From NCBI GenBank assembly GCA_011055475.1, contig DSDH01000523.1, positions 1 to 6,656 on the forward strand: a stretch of 6,656 nt of DNA. The letters are read 5' to 3'. The translations under genes and the position numbers were made by a program. Positions 1 through 6,656 of this stretch are shown here, piece after piece. The notes beneath the pieces are model-generated. The model saw only the letters and a list, made by a program, of their open reading frames with translations. It did not search any database and was not told the origin of the DNA. Origin of the DNA: Phycisphaerales bacterium. Its GTDB lineage: Bacteria > Planctomycetota > Phycisphaerae > Sedimentisphaerales > Anaerohalosphaeraceae. Position 1 is the first letter of the stretch; each line of letters begins with the position of its first letter.

Positions 1-788
1 GGAGAGGGGGCAGGCGGCTGTACCGGACGGGGGATCTGGTCAAGTGGCTGCCCGACGGGCGTCTGGACTTCCTCGGCCGGGTGGACAACCAGGTGAAGGT
101 GCGGGGTTACCGGATCGAACTGGGCGAGATCGAGGCGGTGTTGGGAGAGCACGCCGCCGTGCGAAAGGCCGTCGTCGTAGCGGACGGCAGGAACGACGCG
201 GGGAATGGCGTGCACCGGCTGGTGGCGTACGTCGTCCCCGAGGGGAGTGCGTCCCTGTCTGGAGCCGAGACCGGCCCGGATGGCAGTCTAGAGAACTTGC
301 GTCAATTCCTCCGGCAGAAACTGCCCGGCCACATGGTGCCGTCGGCCTTTGTCTCGCTGGATGAATTGCCCCTGACGCCCAACGGCAAGGTGGACCGGCA
401 AGCGCTGCCAGCGCCGGCGGTGGTCGATCAGGGAGCGGCGACCGTCACCTACGTATCGCCGGAGACCGAGCTGGAAAAGTCCATCGCCTCGGTCTGGCAA
501 GCGAGCCTGGGCGTCGACCGGATCGGATTGAACGACAACTTCTTCGACCTGGGCGGCCATTCCCTGATGATGGTCCAGGTGCATAGCAAACTGAGCCAGT
601 TGATCGAACGGGACTTTCCCATCGTGGACATGTTCCACTACCCGACGGTCAGCGCGTTGGCCCGGCACCTGAGCCAACAGGAGAGCGACGCCGATGCTGC
701 CGGGGAGGCGGCCGACCGGGCCCAGGCGTTGGAGCGTGGCAAAAGCCGGATGCAGATGCTTTACAAAAGACGAAGCCAAAGGAGATGA
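1..788 (+). CDS. NRPS C-terminal part: adenylation domain end, peptidyl carrier protein, basic tail (5' partial)
   Basis: This is the end of a non-ribosomal peptide synthetase that activates an acid as its adenylate and tethers it to a phosphopantetheine arm. The gene starts before the window; the first complete codon is at 3 and 261 residues are in view. Seen: adenylation motif A7 (YRTGDL, bases 21-38), motif A8 (GRVDNQVKVRGYRIELGEIE, with the loop that swings between half-reactions), motif A10 (NGKVDR, catalytic Lys codon at 387), and then a PCP with DNFFDLGGHSL, the phosphopantetheine Ser codon at 561. The substrate-binding motifs A3-A6 are upstream, so the amino acid cannot be predicted. 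No epimerase or thioesterase follows the PCP. The protein ends in a basic helical tail (ERGKSRMQMLYKRRSQRR), as is common in NRPSs that hand over to another polypeptide. The GTG at 81 lies within the A8 motif and is not a start. The TGA stop lies 11 bases before the KS-AT gene, so the PCP probably delivers its chain to that KS. Confidence 0.96.
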   Translation, partial: RGGRRLYRTGDLVKWLPDGRLDFLGRVDNQVKVRGYRIELGEIEAVLGEHAAVRKAVVVADGRNDAGNGVHRLVAYVVPEGSASLSGAETGPDGSLENLRQFLRQKLPGHMVPSAFVSLDELPLTPNGKVDRQALPAPAVVDQGAATVTYVSPETELEKSIASVWQASLGVDRIGLNDNFFDLGGHSLMMVQVHSKLSQLIERDFPIVDMFHYPTVSALARHLSQQESDADAAGEAADRAQALERGKSRMQMLYKRRSQRR

Positions 789-793
789 GGGGG
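787..793 (+). promoter_or_regulatory. Ribosome binding site deciding the KS-AT start
   Basis: GAGGGGG ends six bases before the ATG at 800, a normal spacing, and overlaps the stop codon of the NRPS gene. The other candidate ATG, at 785, directly abuts the GGAG at 781-784 with no spacer, which is poor for initiation. The placing implies translational coupling between the two genes. Confidence 0.6.
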
Positions 794-799
794 TTCCCC

Positions 800-3646
800 A
801 TGCACACCGATACACCGCAGGATCAATTGACCGGATTGGAAATCGCCATCGTTGGCATAGCCGGCCGTTTTCCGGGCGCCGGGGACGTGGACGCGTTCTG
901 GCATAACTTGTACGACGGCGTGGAGGCGGTCTCGTTTCTCAGCGACGAGGCGTTGATCGCCAACGGCGTGGACGCCGAGATGCTGAATCACCCGAATTAC
1001 GTCAAGGCGGCGGCCATCCTGGACGATGTCGAATCCTTCGACGCCGGCTTCTTCGGGATCACCGCCCGCGAGGCCGAGTTGATGGATCCCCAACAACGCC
1101 TTTTCCTGGAATGTGCCTGGGAGACGCTGGAGAACGCCGGCTGCGATCCCGAGACGTACCCGGGGGCGATAGGCCTGTACGGCGGGGCGCACATCAGCAC
1201 CTACCTGTTGTCCCACCTCGCCGCCCACGATCCCGAGGCGGCCAACGCGTTCCAGACGATGTTGTGCAACGACAAGGACTTCCTGACGACGCGCGTCTCT
1301 TACAAGCTGAACCTGACCGGCCCCAGCATCAACGTGAACACCGCCTGCTCGACCTCGCTGGTCGCCGTCCACCTGGCCTGCCAGGATCTGTTGAGCGGCG
1401 CTTGCGACCTGGCGCTGGCCGGCGGCGTGACCGTCATCGTCCCCCAGAAGATGGGCTATTTCTACCAGGAGGGGGGGATCACGTCGGCCGACGGCCACTG
1501 CCGGGCCTTCGACGCCCGGGCTCAAGGGACGATCACGGGAAACGGCGTGGGGCTGGTGGCCTTAAAACGCCTGGAGGACGCCCTGGCCGACGGAGACCAC
1601 GTCTGGGCCGTCATCAAGGGCTCGGCGGTCAACAACGACGGCGGGATGAAGGTCGGCTACACCGCGCCCAGCGTCGACGGCCAGGCCAAGGTGATTCGGG
1701 CTGCACTGATGATGGCCGAGGTCGATCCGGCGACGATCTCCTACGTGGAGGCCCACGGGACCGGCACCCCCCTGGGCGACCCTATCGAGATCGCCGCGCT
1801 GACCAAGGCCTACCGGGCGTGGACCGAGGAGCGGGGATTCTGCGCCATCGGCTCGGTCAAGACCAACGTGGGCCACCTGGATGCCGCCGCTGGCGTGACC
1901 GGGCTGATCAAGACGATCCTGGCCCTCAAACACGGCTGGATCCCGCCCAGCCTGCACTTCGAGCGGCCCAATCCCAAGATCAACTTCCAAGACAGCCCCT
2001 TTTACGTCAACGCCCGGCTGACCGAGTGGCAGACGAACGGCGGCCCCCGACGGGCCGGGGTGAGCTCCTTCGGGCTCGGGGGGACGAACGCCCACGTGAT
2101 CCTGGAAAGCGCGCCCCCCACCTCGCCACCCGATGCATCGCGGCCGTGGCAACTGCTTCTGCTCTCGGCCAAGTCGGATGCTGCCCTCGCCGCCGCCGCC
2201 GAGAACCTGGGGGGCTACCTGGCGGCGCACCCCGACGTGCCCCTGGCCGACGTAGCCTACACGTTGCAGGTGGGACGCCAGGCTTTCGAGCACCGCTGTT
2301 TCGTCGTCTGCCAGGAACCGGCGGAGGCGGTGGAGATCCTGGCCGCGATGGCGGACCCGGCCGACGCGCCCAACTTGCGGCCGGTCGACGGTCGTCCGGT
2401 GGTGTTCATGTTCTCCGGCCAGGGAGCGCAACACATCGACATGGGGCGTGAGCTTTACGCGACGGAACCGGTCTTCCGCGAGACGGTCGACCGATGCGCC
2501 AACGCGCTCCAACCTCACTTGGGCCTGGACCTGCGCGAGGTGATGTATCCGGGGCCCCATCAATCCCGGGAGGACGCGGCCCAACAGTTGAAGCAGACCG
2601 CCCTGACGCAACCGGCCCTCTTCACCATCGAGTACGCGCTGGCCAAACTGTGGATGGCCTGGGGGGTGCAGCCTCGGGCGATGATCGGCCACAGCATCGG
2701 CGAGTACACAGCAGCGTGCCTGGCGGGGGTGTTCGGGCTCGACGAGGCGCTGGCGCTGGTGGCCGCCCGCGGGCGACTGCTCCAGGACCTGCCCGGCGGA
2801 TCGATGCTGGCGGTGGCCTTTTCAGAAGCGGAAATCGCCCCGTACCTGGCGCCGCCGCTGGCGCTGGCGGTCGTGAACGCGCCCACTCAGTGCGTGATCT
2901 CCGGCCCGAACGAGGCCATCGACGCGCTGGCCGATCGCCTGGCCGCAGAAGAAGTCGCGTGCCGCCGCTTGCGCACCTCGCACGCCTTCCATTCGCCGAT
3001 GATGGCGCCGGCCATGGGACCGTTCACCGAGTTGGTCAGCAGCATGCGCCTGAGCCCGCCCCGGATCCCTTACGTGTCGAACGTGACCGGTACCTGGGCC
3101 ACGGCGACCCAGGCCACCGATCCGGACTACTGGGCGCGCCACCTACGCCAGACGGTGCGCTTTGCCGACGGCCTGCGGACGTTGGCGGAAGAACCCCAGC
3201 GGATTCTGCTGGAGGTGGGACCCGGCCAGACCCTGTGCGCGCTGGCGCGCCGCCAGCCGGACGCATCACGGGCTGAACTGGCCCTCTCGACCCTGCCCCA
3301 CGCGCGCGACGAACAGTCGGCGATGGGCTTCGTGCTCAAGACGTTGGGGCGTCTCTGGTCGGCCGGCCTGGCGATCGATTGGCCGAGATTCTACGTCAAC
3401 GAGCGCCAGCAGCGGGTGCCCCTGCCGACGTATCCCTTTGAACGCCGTCGCTATTGGGTGGAGCCCCGGGATGACCGGGACACGGGCGAAAAGCCGGCCG
3501 CCAAGACGGCGCCACTCGCTCGCGCAGAGACCGGGCGCGCGCGCCCGGTGGCTTCCCCCAGCCAGGTGCGCGTCATCGAACAACAATTGGAACTTATGGC
3601 GCGGCAATTGCACGTGGTTGCCGCGGCTATGCAATCGGAGAATTAA
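800..3646 (+). CDS. Type I polyketide synthase, KS-AT only (half module)
   Basis: This protein (948 aa from ATG 800; 953 aa if ATG 785 is used) performs one decarboxylative chain extension. The KS covers about residues 16-436. It has the active-site Cys183 in NTACSTS, His319 in EAHGTGT and Lys354/His359 in KTNVGH, so the triad is complete. The AT covers about residues 533-850, with Ser632 in GHSIGEY and His731 in HAFH. HAFH together with GHSIG is the known signature for malonyl-CoA, as against YASH for methylmalonyl-CoA. The post-AT linker VPLPTYPFERRRYW (873-886) follows. There is no ACP, ketoreductase, dehydratase or methyltransferase; the last 60 residues are a polar linker and an amphipathic helix (about 922-944). 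The KS begins only some 15 residues in, so there is no long N-terminal docking coil. The ACP it must load is the first domain of the next gene, which follows by 10 bases. The product should therefore be an unreduced beta-keto thioester. Domain calls are firm; the chain received from the upstream PCP is inferred from gene order. Confidence 0.96.
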   Translation: MHTDTPQDQLTGLEIAIVGIAGRFPGAGDVDAFWHNLYDGVEAVSFLSDEALIANGVDAEMLNHPNYVKAAAILDDVESFDAGFFGITAREAELMDPQQRLFLECAWETLENAGCDPETYPGAIGLYGGAHISTYLLSHLAAHDPEAANAFQTMLCNDKDFLTTRVSYKLNLTGPSINVNTACSTSLVAVHLACQDLLSGACDLALAGGVTVIVPQKMGYFYQEGGITSADGHCRAFDARAQGTITGNGVGLVALKRLEDALADGDHVWAVIKGSAVNNDGGMKVGYTAPSVDGQAKVIRAALMMAEVDPATISYVEAHGTGTPLGDPIEIAALTKAYRAWTEERGFCAIGSVKTNVGHLDAAAGVTGLIKTILALKHGWIPPSLHFERPNPKINFQDSPFYVNARLTEWQTNGGPRRAGVSSFGLGGTNAHVILESAPPTSPPDASRPWQLLLLSAKSDAALAAAAENLGGYLAAHPDVPLADVAYTLQVGRQAFEHRCFVVCQEPAEAVEILAAMADPADAPNLRPVDGRPVVFMFSGQGAQHIDMGRELYATEPVFRETVDRCANALQPHLGLDLREVMYPGPHQSREDAAQQLKQTALTQPALFTIEYALAKLWMAWGVQPRAMIGHSIGEYTAACLAGVFGLDEALALVAARGRLLQDLPGGSMLAVAFSEAEIAPYLAPPLALAVVNAPTQCVISGPNEAIDALADRLAAEEVACRRLRTSHAFHSPMMAPAMGPFTELVSSMRLSPPRIPYVSNVTGTWATATQATDPDYWARHLRQTVRFADGLRTLAEEPQRILLEVGPGQTLCALARRQPDASRAELALSTLPHARDEQSAMGFVLKTLGRLWSAGLAIDWPRFYVNERQQRVPLPTYPFERRRYWVEPRDDRDTGEKPAAKTAPLARAETGRARPVASPSQVRVIEQQLELMARQLHVVAAAMQSEN
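3530..3549. repeat. Perfect 20-base palindrome inside the KS-AT gene
   Basis: The half-site ACCGGGCGCG is followed at once by its exact reverse complement. The core is alternating CG and could form a short hairpin. It lies in the codons for the polar linker after the AT domain, about 95 bases before the stop. No T-run follows, so it is not a canonical intrinsic terminator. In GC-rich DNA with loose coding constraint it may be chance. Confidence 0.55.
3563..3631 (+). other. C-terminal amphipathic helix of KS-AT protein (QQLELMARQL copy)
   Basis: This segment encodes about residues 922-944, QVRVIEQQLELMARQLHVVAAAM. The heptad-like spacing of V, I, L, L, M, L and V suggests a coiled coil. It closely resembles a helix in the next protein (4152-4211), so it is a candidate interaction element for a module that has to reassemble from two polypeptides. 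The helix is predicted by eye and the docking role is inferred. Confidence 0.5.
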
Positions 3647-3650
3647 GGAG
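3645..3650 (+). promoter_or_regulatory. Ribosome binding site for the ACP-AMT-C gene
   Basis: AAGGAG overlaps the end of the KS-AT stop codon and sits six bases before the ATG at 3657. This consensus-like site shows that the boundary between KS-AT and ACP is a true gene junction and not a frameshift in one long gene. Confidence 0.8.
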
Positions 3651-3656
3651 AGAGTC

Positions 3657-6656
3657 ATGTCAGAATTGCAGACTGTTACGTCAGATCACGCCGCCCCCCA
3701 GGCAGCGCTCGTTTCCGAACTGCGCATTATCTTCGGCCAGGTGCTGGGCGTGGAGCCCGCCCAGGTCGCGATTGACGTCAATTTCCTGGAGATGGGGGCT
3801 GAATCACTGCTGCTCATGCAGGCCAGCCGGCGTATCGAGGAGCGTTTTGGACACAAGGTCCCTTTCCGGTTGTTGATCGACCAACTCGTGACCGTCGGCG
3901 CCCTGGCCGATTATCTCGTGCAGCAGGGCGTGGCGCTCGAACCCCCCGCCGACGAATTGGCGGGCGCCCGGCCGCCGGCCCCGACGCCAGGGCCGTTGCA
4001 GGCCATATCGTCCACGGTATACGATGAAGGGACGCCGGGAACGATGGGGATGGAAACGACGTCAGCCGCGCGCTTTGACGGGAGCGGCGAGGGGCCCATA
4101 GGCATCGAAGACGTGGCGCGCGTGCTGCCGGCCGACCTGGCGTCGGCGTCTGACGTGGAACGCATCGTCGCCCGGCAGTTGCAGTTGATGGCGCAACAGC
4201 TCGAACTCCTGCGCGGGGGCGGCCAACGCCCGACCAAGCCCAGCCGGCCGGTCCGGGCGGCGTCCACGGTGGGTGCCGAATCGACGCCCGAGAAGGCCCA
4301 GGACAAGCAGGACAAATTGAAGGACGAGTTCGTCGCCTACCACCCGGTGCAGAAAGGCCGGCCGGGGGGGCTGAGCGAGCGCCAGTACCGCCACCTGCAG
4401 GACCTGATCAGTCGCCTGTGCGAGCGCACGCAGGGATCGAAGCAGTACGCCCAGGACTACCGGCCCTACCTGGCCGACAACCGGGCGGTGGCCGGGTTCC
4501 GCCTGGCCTGGAAGGAATTGTGCTACCTGCCCGTCGTCGCGCGCGGGGACGGCAGCCGGATCTGGGACGTGGACGGGAACGAGTACGTCGACTTGACCAT
4601 GGGATTCGGCGCGCTCTTCTTCGGCCACACCCCTGCCTTCATCATCGACGCCCTGGCGCAGGAGATCCAGTTAGGCATGCGCCTGGGACCCCAGTCCGCC
4701 ATGGCCGGCCAGGTGGCCCAGTTGTTGTGCGAACTGACGGGGACGGACCGGGCCGTCTTCTGCAACTCGGGCACCGAGGCGGTGATGGCCGCCCTGCGCG
4801 TCGCCCGGGCGGTCACCGGCCGGCACCGCGTCGCCATGTTCCCCGGCTCCTTTCACGGCACGTTTGACGGCACGCTGGTCCGAGGCGAGGTGACGGCAGA
4901 TGGGCAACTGGAGGCGGCGCCCATGGCGCCCGGCGTCACGCCCAACATGGTCAAAGATGTCCTGTTGTTGCCCTACGACAGCCCCGAGTCGATCGAAATC
5001 GTCCGGGCCCACGGTCCCGAGCTGGCGGCGGTGCTGCTCGAGCCGACGCGCAGCCGCAGCCCAAATATGCAGCCGGTCGATTTCCTGCGCGGGTTGCGGG
5101 AGGCGACCCAGGACAGCGACACCGCTCTCATCTTCGACGAGGTGGTGACCGGCTTCCGGATGCATCCCGGCGGGGCCCAGGCGCTCTTCGGCGTGATGGC
5201 CGACCTGGTAACCTACGGCAAGGCCATCACCGGCGGGATACCCATTGGCGTCGTCGCCGGCAAACGCCGGTACATGGACGCCCTGGACGGCGGCATGTGG
5301 CAGTACGGCGACGATTCGTACCCGGAGGCGGAACTGACCTTTTTCGCCGGCACGTTCTGCAAGCATCCCCTGGCGATGTCGGCCGCCTGGGCGGTGCTCA
5401 ATTACCTGAAGGACGAAGGCCCGGCGCTGCAGGAACGGTTGGGCGAGCGGACGGTGCAGCTGGCGGCGCAACTCAACGATTACTTCAAGGCCGAGGACGT
5501 GCCGATGCAGATCGTGCACTTCGGCTCACTGTTCCGCTTCCTCCCAGAGCCGGGTTTCCGCTTCATGGACATCTTTTTCTTCCACCTGCTGGAAAAAGGC
5601 ATCTACATCTGGGAGGGTCGCAACTGTTTCCTGGGCACGGCCCACACCGAAGAGGACCTGGACCTGTTCGTGCAGGCGGTCCAAGAGAGCGTGGCCGACA
5701 TGCGGGCCGGCGGGTTCTTCCCCTCGGCATCGGCATCCGACGAGCGGGGGACGGCCCAGGCCTCCCGCACCTTCCCGCTGACCGAGGCCCAGAAGCACCT
5801 CTGGATCGTCACCCAATTGAGCGAAGAGGCGTCGGTGGCCTACAACCAGTCGCTCACGCTGGAGATACGCGGTCCGCTGGATCTGGCGGCGCTGCGGGCG
5901 GCGTTACAACAGGTGGTCGACCGGCACGAAGCGCTGCGGACCACGTTCGGGCCGGACGGCGATTGCCAGGTTGTATTCCCACTCCGGCCCCTTGACGTAG
6001 AGTTACTCGACTTTTCCGATCTGCCCGAGGAAGCGCGCCAGGCCCGCCTCGACGCATGGATGGCCCAGGAGATCCGGCGGCCGTTCGACCTGGTGCAGGG
6101 GCCGCTGGTGCGCGTCCACGTCGTCAAGCTGGGGCCGGCCGAGCATCACCTGGTGCTCACCCTGCACCATCTGGTCACCGACGGCAAATCCATCGGCACC
6201 ATCCTGGGGGAAACCCGGGCGCTTTACGCCGACCAGGTGACCGGTCAGCCGATCGAGTTGCCCCCGCCGGTGCCCTTCAGCGCCTACGTGGATTGGCTTT
6301 CCCATCCCCAACAGCAAGAAGCGGCCCAGGCTGCCCGGGCCTATTGGCTGGAACGGTTTGCCGGCCCGTCCAGCGCGTTGCCTTTCCTGGAGCTGCCGAC
6401 CGACCATCCCCGGCGGCCCTTGCAGACCTTTGCCGGCTCCCGCGAGCGGGCCACGCTCCCGGCCGCACTGCGCCAGGCGCTCCGGCAGGTGGGCGCGCAG
6501 CGGGGGTGCACCCTGTATGTGACGCTGCTGGCCGCCTTCCAGGCGCTGCTCCACCGCCTGACCGGCCAGGAGGACGTGATCGTGGGCGTCCCCGTGGCCG
6601 GACAACTGGCGATGGGCGCGGATCACCTGGTGGGATACTGCCTGAACGTCCTGCCC
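3657..6656 (+). CDS. Hybrid PKS-NRPS: ACP, class III aminotransferase, condensation domain (3' partial)
   Basis: The reading frame is open for 1000 codons to the window end with no stop. ACP: about residues 16-92, with the phosphopantetheine Ser50 in MGAESLLLM. A polar Pro/Gly/Ala-rich linker of about 130 residues follows, interrupted by a helix (166-185). AMT: a lead-in from about residue 223, then the aminotransferase core at about 280-688. It shows NSGTEA (370-375, PLP phosphate contact), SFHG (398-401), DEVVTGFR (494-501; Asp494 contacts the pyridine nitrogen) and Lys522 in YGKAITGG, the Schiff-base lysine. It resembles the glutamate-1-semialdehyde-type domains of MycA, ItuA and McyE, which turn a beta-keto acyl-ACP into a beta-amine. 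C domain: from about residue 706, with C1 (PLTEAQKHLW), C2 (RHEALRTTF), C3 HHLVTDG (catalytic His838), C4 (FSAYVDWL), C5 (IVGVPVAGQ) and the start of C6 (VGYCLNVLP). It should couple the beta-amino unit to the next amino acid; an A-PCP probably follows. The start is set by the Shine-Dalgarno site at 3645. No gene symbol is given because the fused relatives differ in architecture. Confidence 0.95.
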   Translation, partial: MSELQTVTSDHAAPQAALVSELRIIFGQVLGVEPAQVAIDVNFLEMGAESLLLMQASRRIEERFGHKVPFRLLIDQLVTVGALADYLVQQGVALEPPADELAGARPPAPTPGPLQAISSTVYDEGTPGTMGMETTSAARFDGSGEGPIGIEDVARVLPADLASASDVERIVARQLQLMAQQLELLRGGGQRPTKPSRPVRAASTVGAESTPEKAQDKQDKLKDEFVAYHPVQKGRPGGLSERQYRHLQDLISRLCERTQGSKQYAQDYRPYLADNRAVAGFRLAWKELCYLPVVARGDGSRIWDVDGNEYVDLTMGFGALFFGHTPAFIIDALAQEIQLGMRLGPQSAMAGQVAQLLCELTGTDRAVFCNSGTEAVMAALRVARAVTGRHRVAMFPGSFHGTFDGTLVRGEVTADGQLEAAPMAPGVTPNMVKDVLLLPYDSPESIEIVRAHGPELAAVLLEPTRSRSPNMQPVDFLRGLREATQDSDTALIFDEVVTGFRMHPGGAQALFGVMADLVTYGKAITGGIPIGVVAGKRRYMDALDGGMWQYGDDSYPEAELTFFAGTFCKHPLAMSAAWAVLNYLKDEGPALQERLGERTVQLAAQLNDYFKAEDVPMQIVHFGSLFRFLPEPGFRFMDIFFFHLLEKGIYIWEGRNCFLGTAHTEEDLDLFVQAVQESVADMRAGGFFPSASASDERGTAQASRTFPLTEAQKHLWIVTQLSEEASVAYNQSLTLEIRGPLDLAALRAALQQVVDRHEALRTTFGPDGDCQVVFPLRPLDVELLDFSDLPEEARQARLDAWMAQEIRRPFDLVQGPLVRVHVVKLGPAEHHLVLTLHHLVTDGKSIGTILGETRALYADQVTGQPIELPPPVPFSAYVDWLSHPQQQEAAQAARAYWLERFAGPSSALPFLELPTDHPRRPLQTFAGSRERATLPAALRQALRQVGAQRGCTLYVTLLAAFQALLHRLTGQEDVIVGVPVAGQLAMGADHLVGYCLNVLP
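4152..4211 (+). other. Internal amphipathic helix of ACP-AMT-C protein (RQLQLMAQQL copy)
   Basis: This segment encodes residues 166-185, DVERIVARQLQLMAQQLELL, flanked on both sides by polar, probably disordered linker. It is the only predicted ordered element between the ACP and the AMT. It is similar in spacing and residues to the last helix of the KS-AT protein (S-x-V-x-x-I, then QL-x-LMA-x-QL). Dimerisation or docking is inferred, not shown. Confidence 0.5.

Noticed and set aside
81..788. Separate small PCP gene starting at GTG 81
   Set aside because: The frame is open back to base 3 with adenylation motif A7 before it, and the GTG falls inside motif A8. The gene plainly continues upstream of the window.
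1471..1477. Run of seven G as a phase-variation tract or sequencing error
   Set aside because: The KS frame and motifs are continuous on both sides, and GC-rich coding DNA makes such short runs often.
761..1525. 254-codon open frame on the - strand
   Set aside because: It lies antisense to the KS domain, whose frame is intact. Its translation is rich in R, G, V and Q with no recognisable motif. It is a shadow frame of GC-rich coding DNA.
1111..2451. 446-codon open frame on the + strand in another frame
   Set aside because: It overlaps the KS frame entirely. Its protein is mostly R, G, P and D, as expected of an out-of-frame reading.
1562..2692. 376-codon open frame on the - strand
   Set aside because: It is antisense to the KS and AT catalytic regions and has no recognisable domain or Shine-Dalgarno support.
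3530..3549. Intrinsic terminator at the palindrome
   Set aside because: No T-run follows and it lies within a gene, with the next operon gene just downstream.
3600..3660. Frameshift breaking one long KS-AT-ACP-AMT-C gene
   Set aside because: There is a proper TAA stop, then AAGGAG at normal spacing and an ATG that begins just before the ACP. This looks like a true intergenic junction, though a read-level check would be decisive.
4671..5519. 282-codon open frame on the - strand
   Set aside because: It is antisense to the AMT core, where the + frame carries all the catalytic motifs.

Overview
The window lies wholly inside a modular hybrid non-ribosomal peptide / type I polyketide (NRPS-PKS) operon. 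All three genes are on the + strand and the ends of the window cut the first and last. The DNA is GC-rich (about two thirds by eye), yet TTG leucine codons are common and all three reading frames are packed end to end. This suits a high-GC secondary-metabolite producer such as a myxobacterium, an actinobacterium or a high-GC Chloroflexota or uncultured symbiont. The sequence alone does not settle the phylum.

Layout. (1) Positions 1-788: the C-terminal 261 residues of an NRPS, holding the end of an adenylation domain (motifs A7, A8, A10) and a peptidyl carrier protein (PCP), then a basic helical tail. (2) Positions 800-3646: a complete PKS protein with only ketosynthase (KS) and malonyl-type acyltransferase (AT) domains. 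It has no carrier protein and no reductive domains, and ends in a short amphipathic helix. (3) Position 3657 to beyond the window end: 1000 residues in view with no stop. They hold an acyl carrier protein (ACP), a long flexible linker with a second copy of the same helix, a PLP-dependent class III aminotransferase (AMT) of the glutamate-1-semialdehyde type, and a condensation (C) domain cut off at about motif C6.

The inferred chemistry is as follows. The upstream PCP hands an aminoacyl or peptidyl chain to the KS. The AT loads malonate onto the ACP of the next polypeptide, and the KS makes a beta-keto thioester there. With no ketoreductase present, the AMT domain converts the beta-keto group to a beta-amine. 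The C domain then joins this beta-amino acyl unit to the next amino acid, activated further downstream. The KS-AT-ACP-AMT-C order is that of the beta-amino-acid modules of iturin/mycosubtilin synthetase (MycA, ItuA) and microcystin synthetase (McyE). Two things differ here. The module is divided between two polypeptides exactly between AT and ACP, and the chain it receives comes from an NRPS carrier, not a fatty acyl or polyketide one. If the line is colinear, the product would contain a beta,gamma-diamino acid, an amino analogue of statine.

The genes are tightly spaced (11 bases, then 10 bases) with Shine-Dalgarno sequences at both junctions. No promoter, terminator, RNA gene, mobile element or CRISPR array is visible, and no stretch over 300 bases is non-coding.
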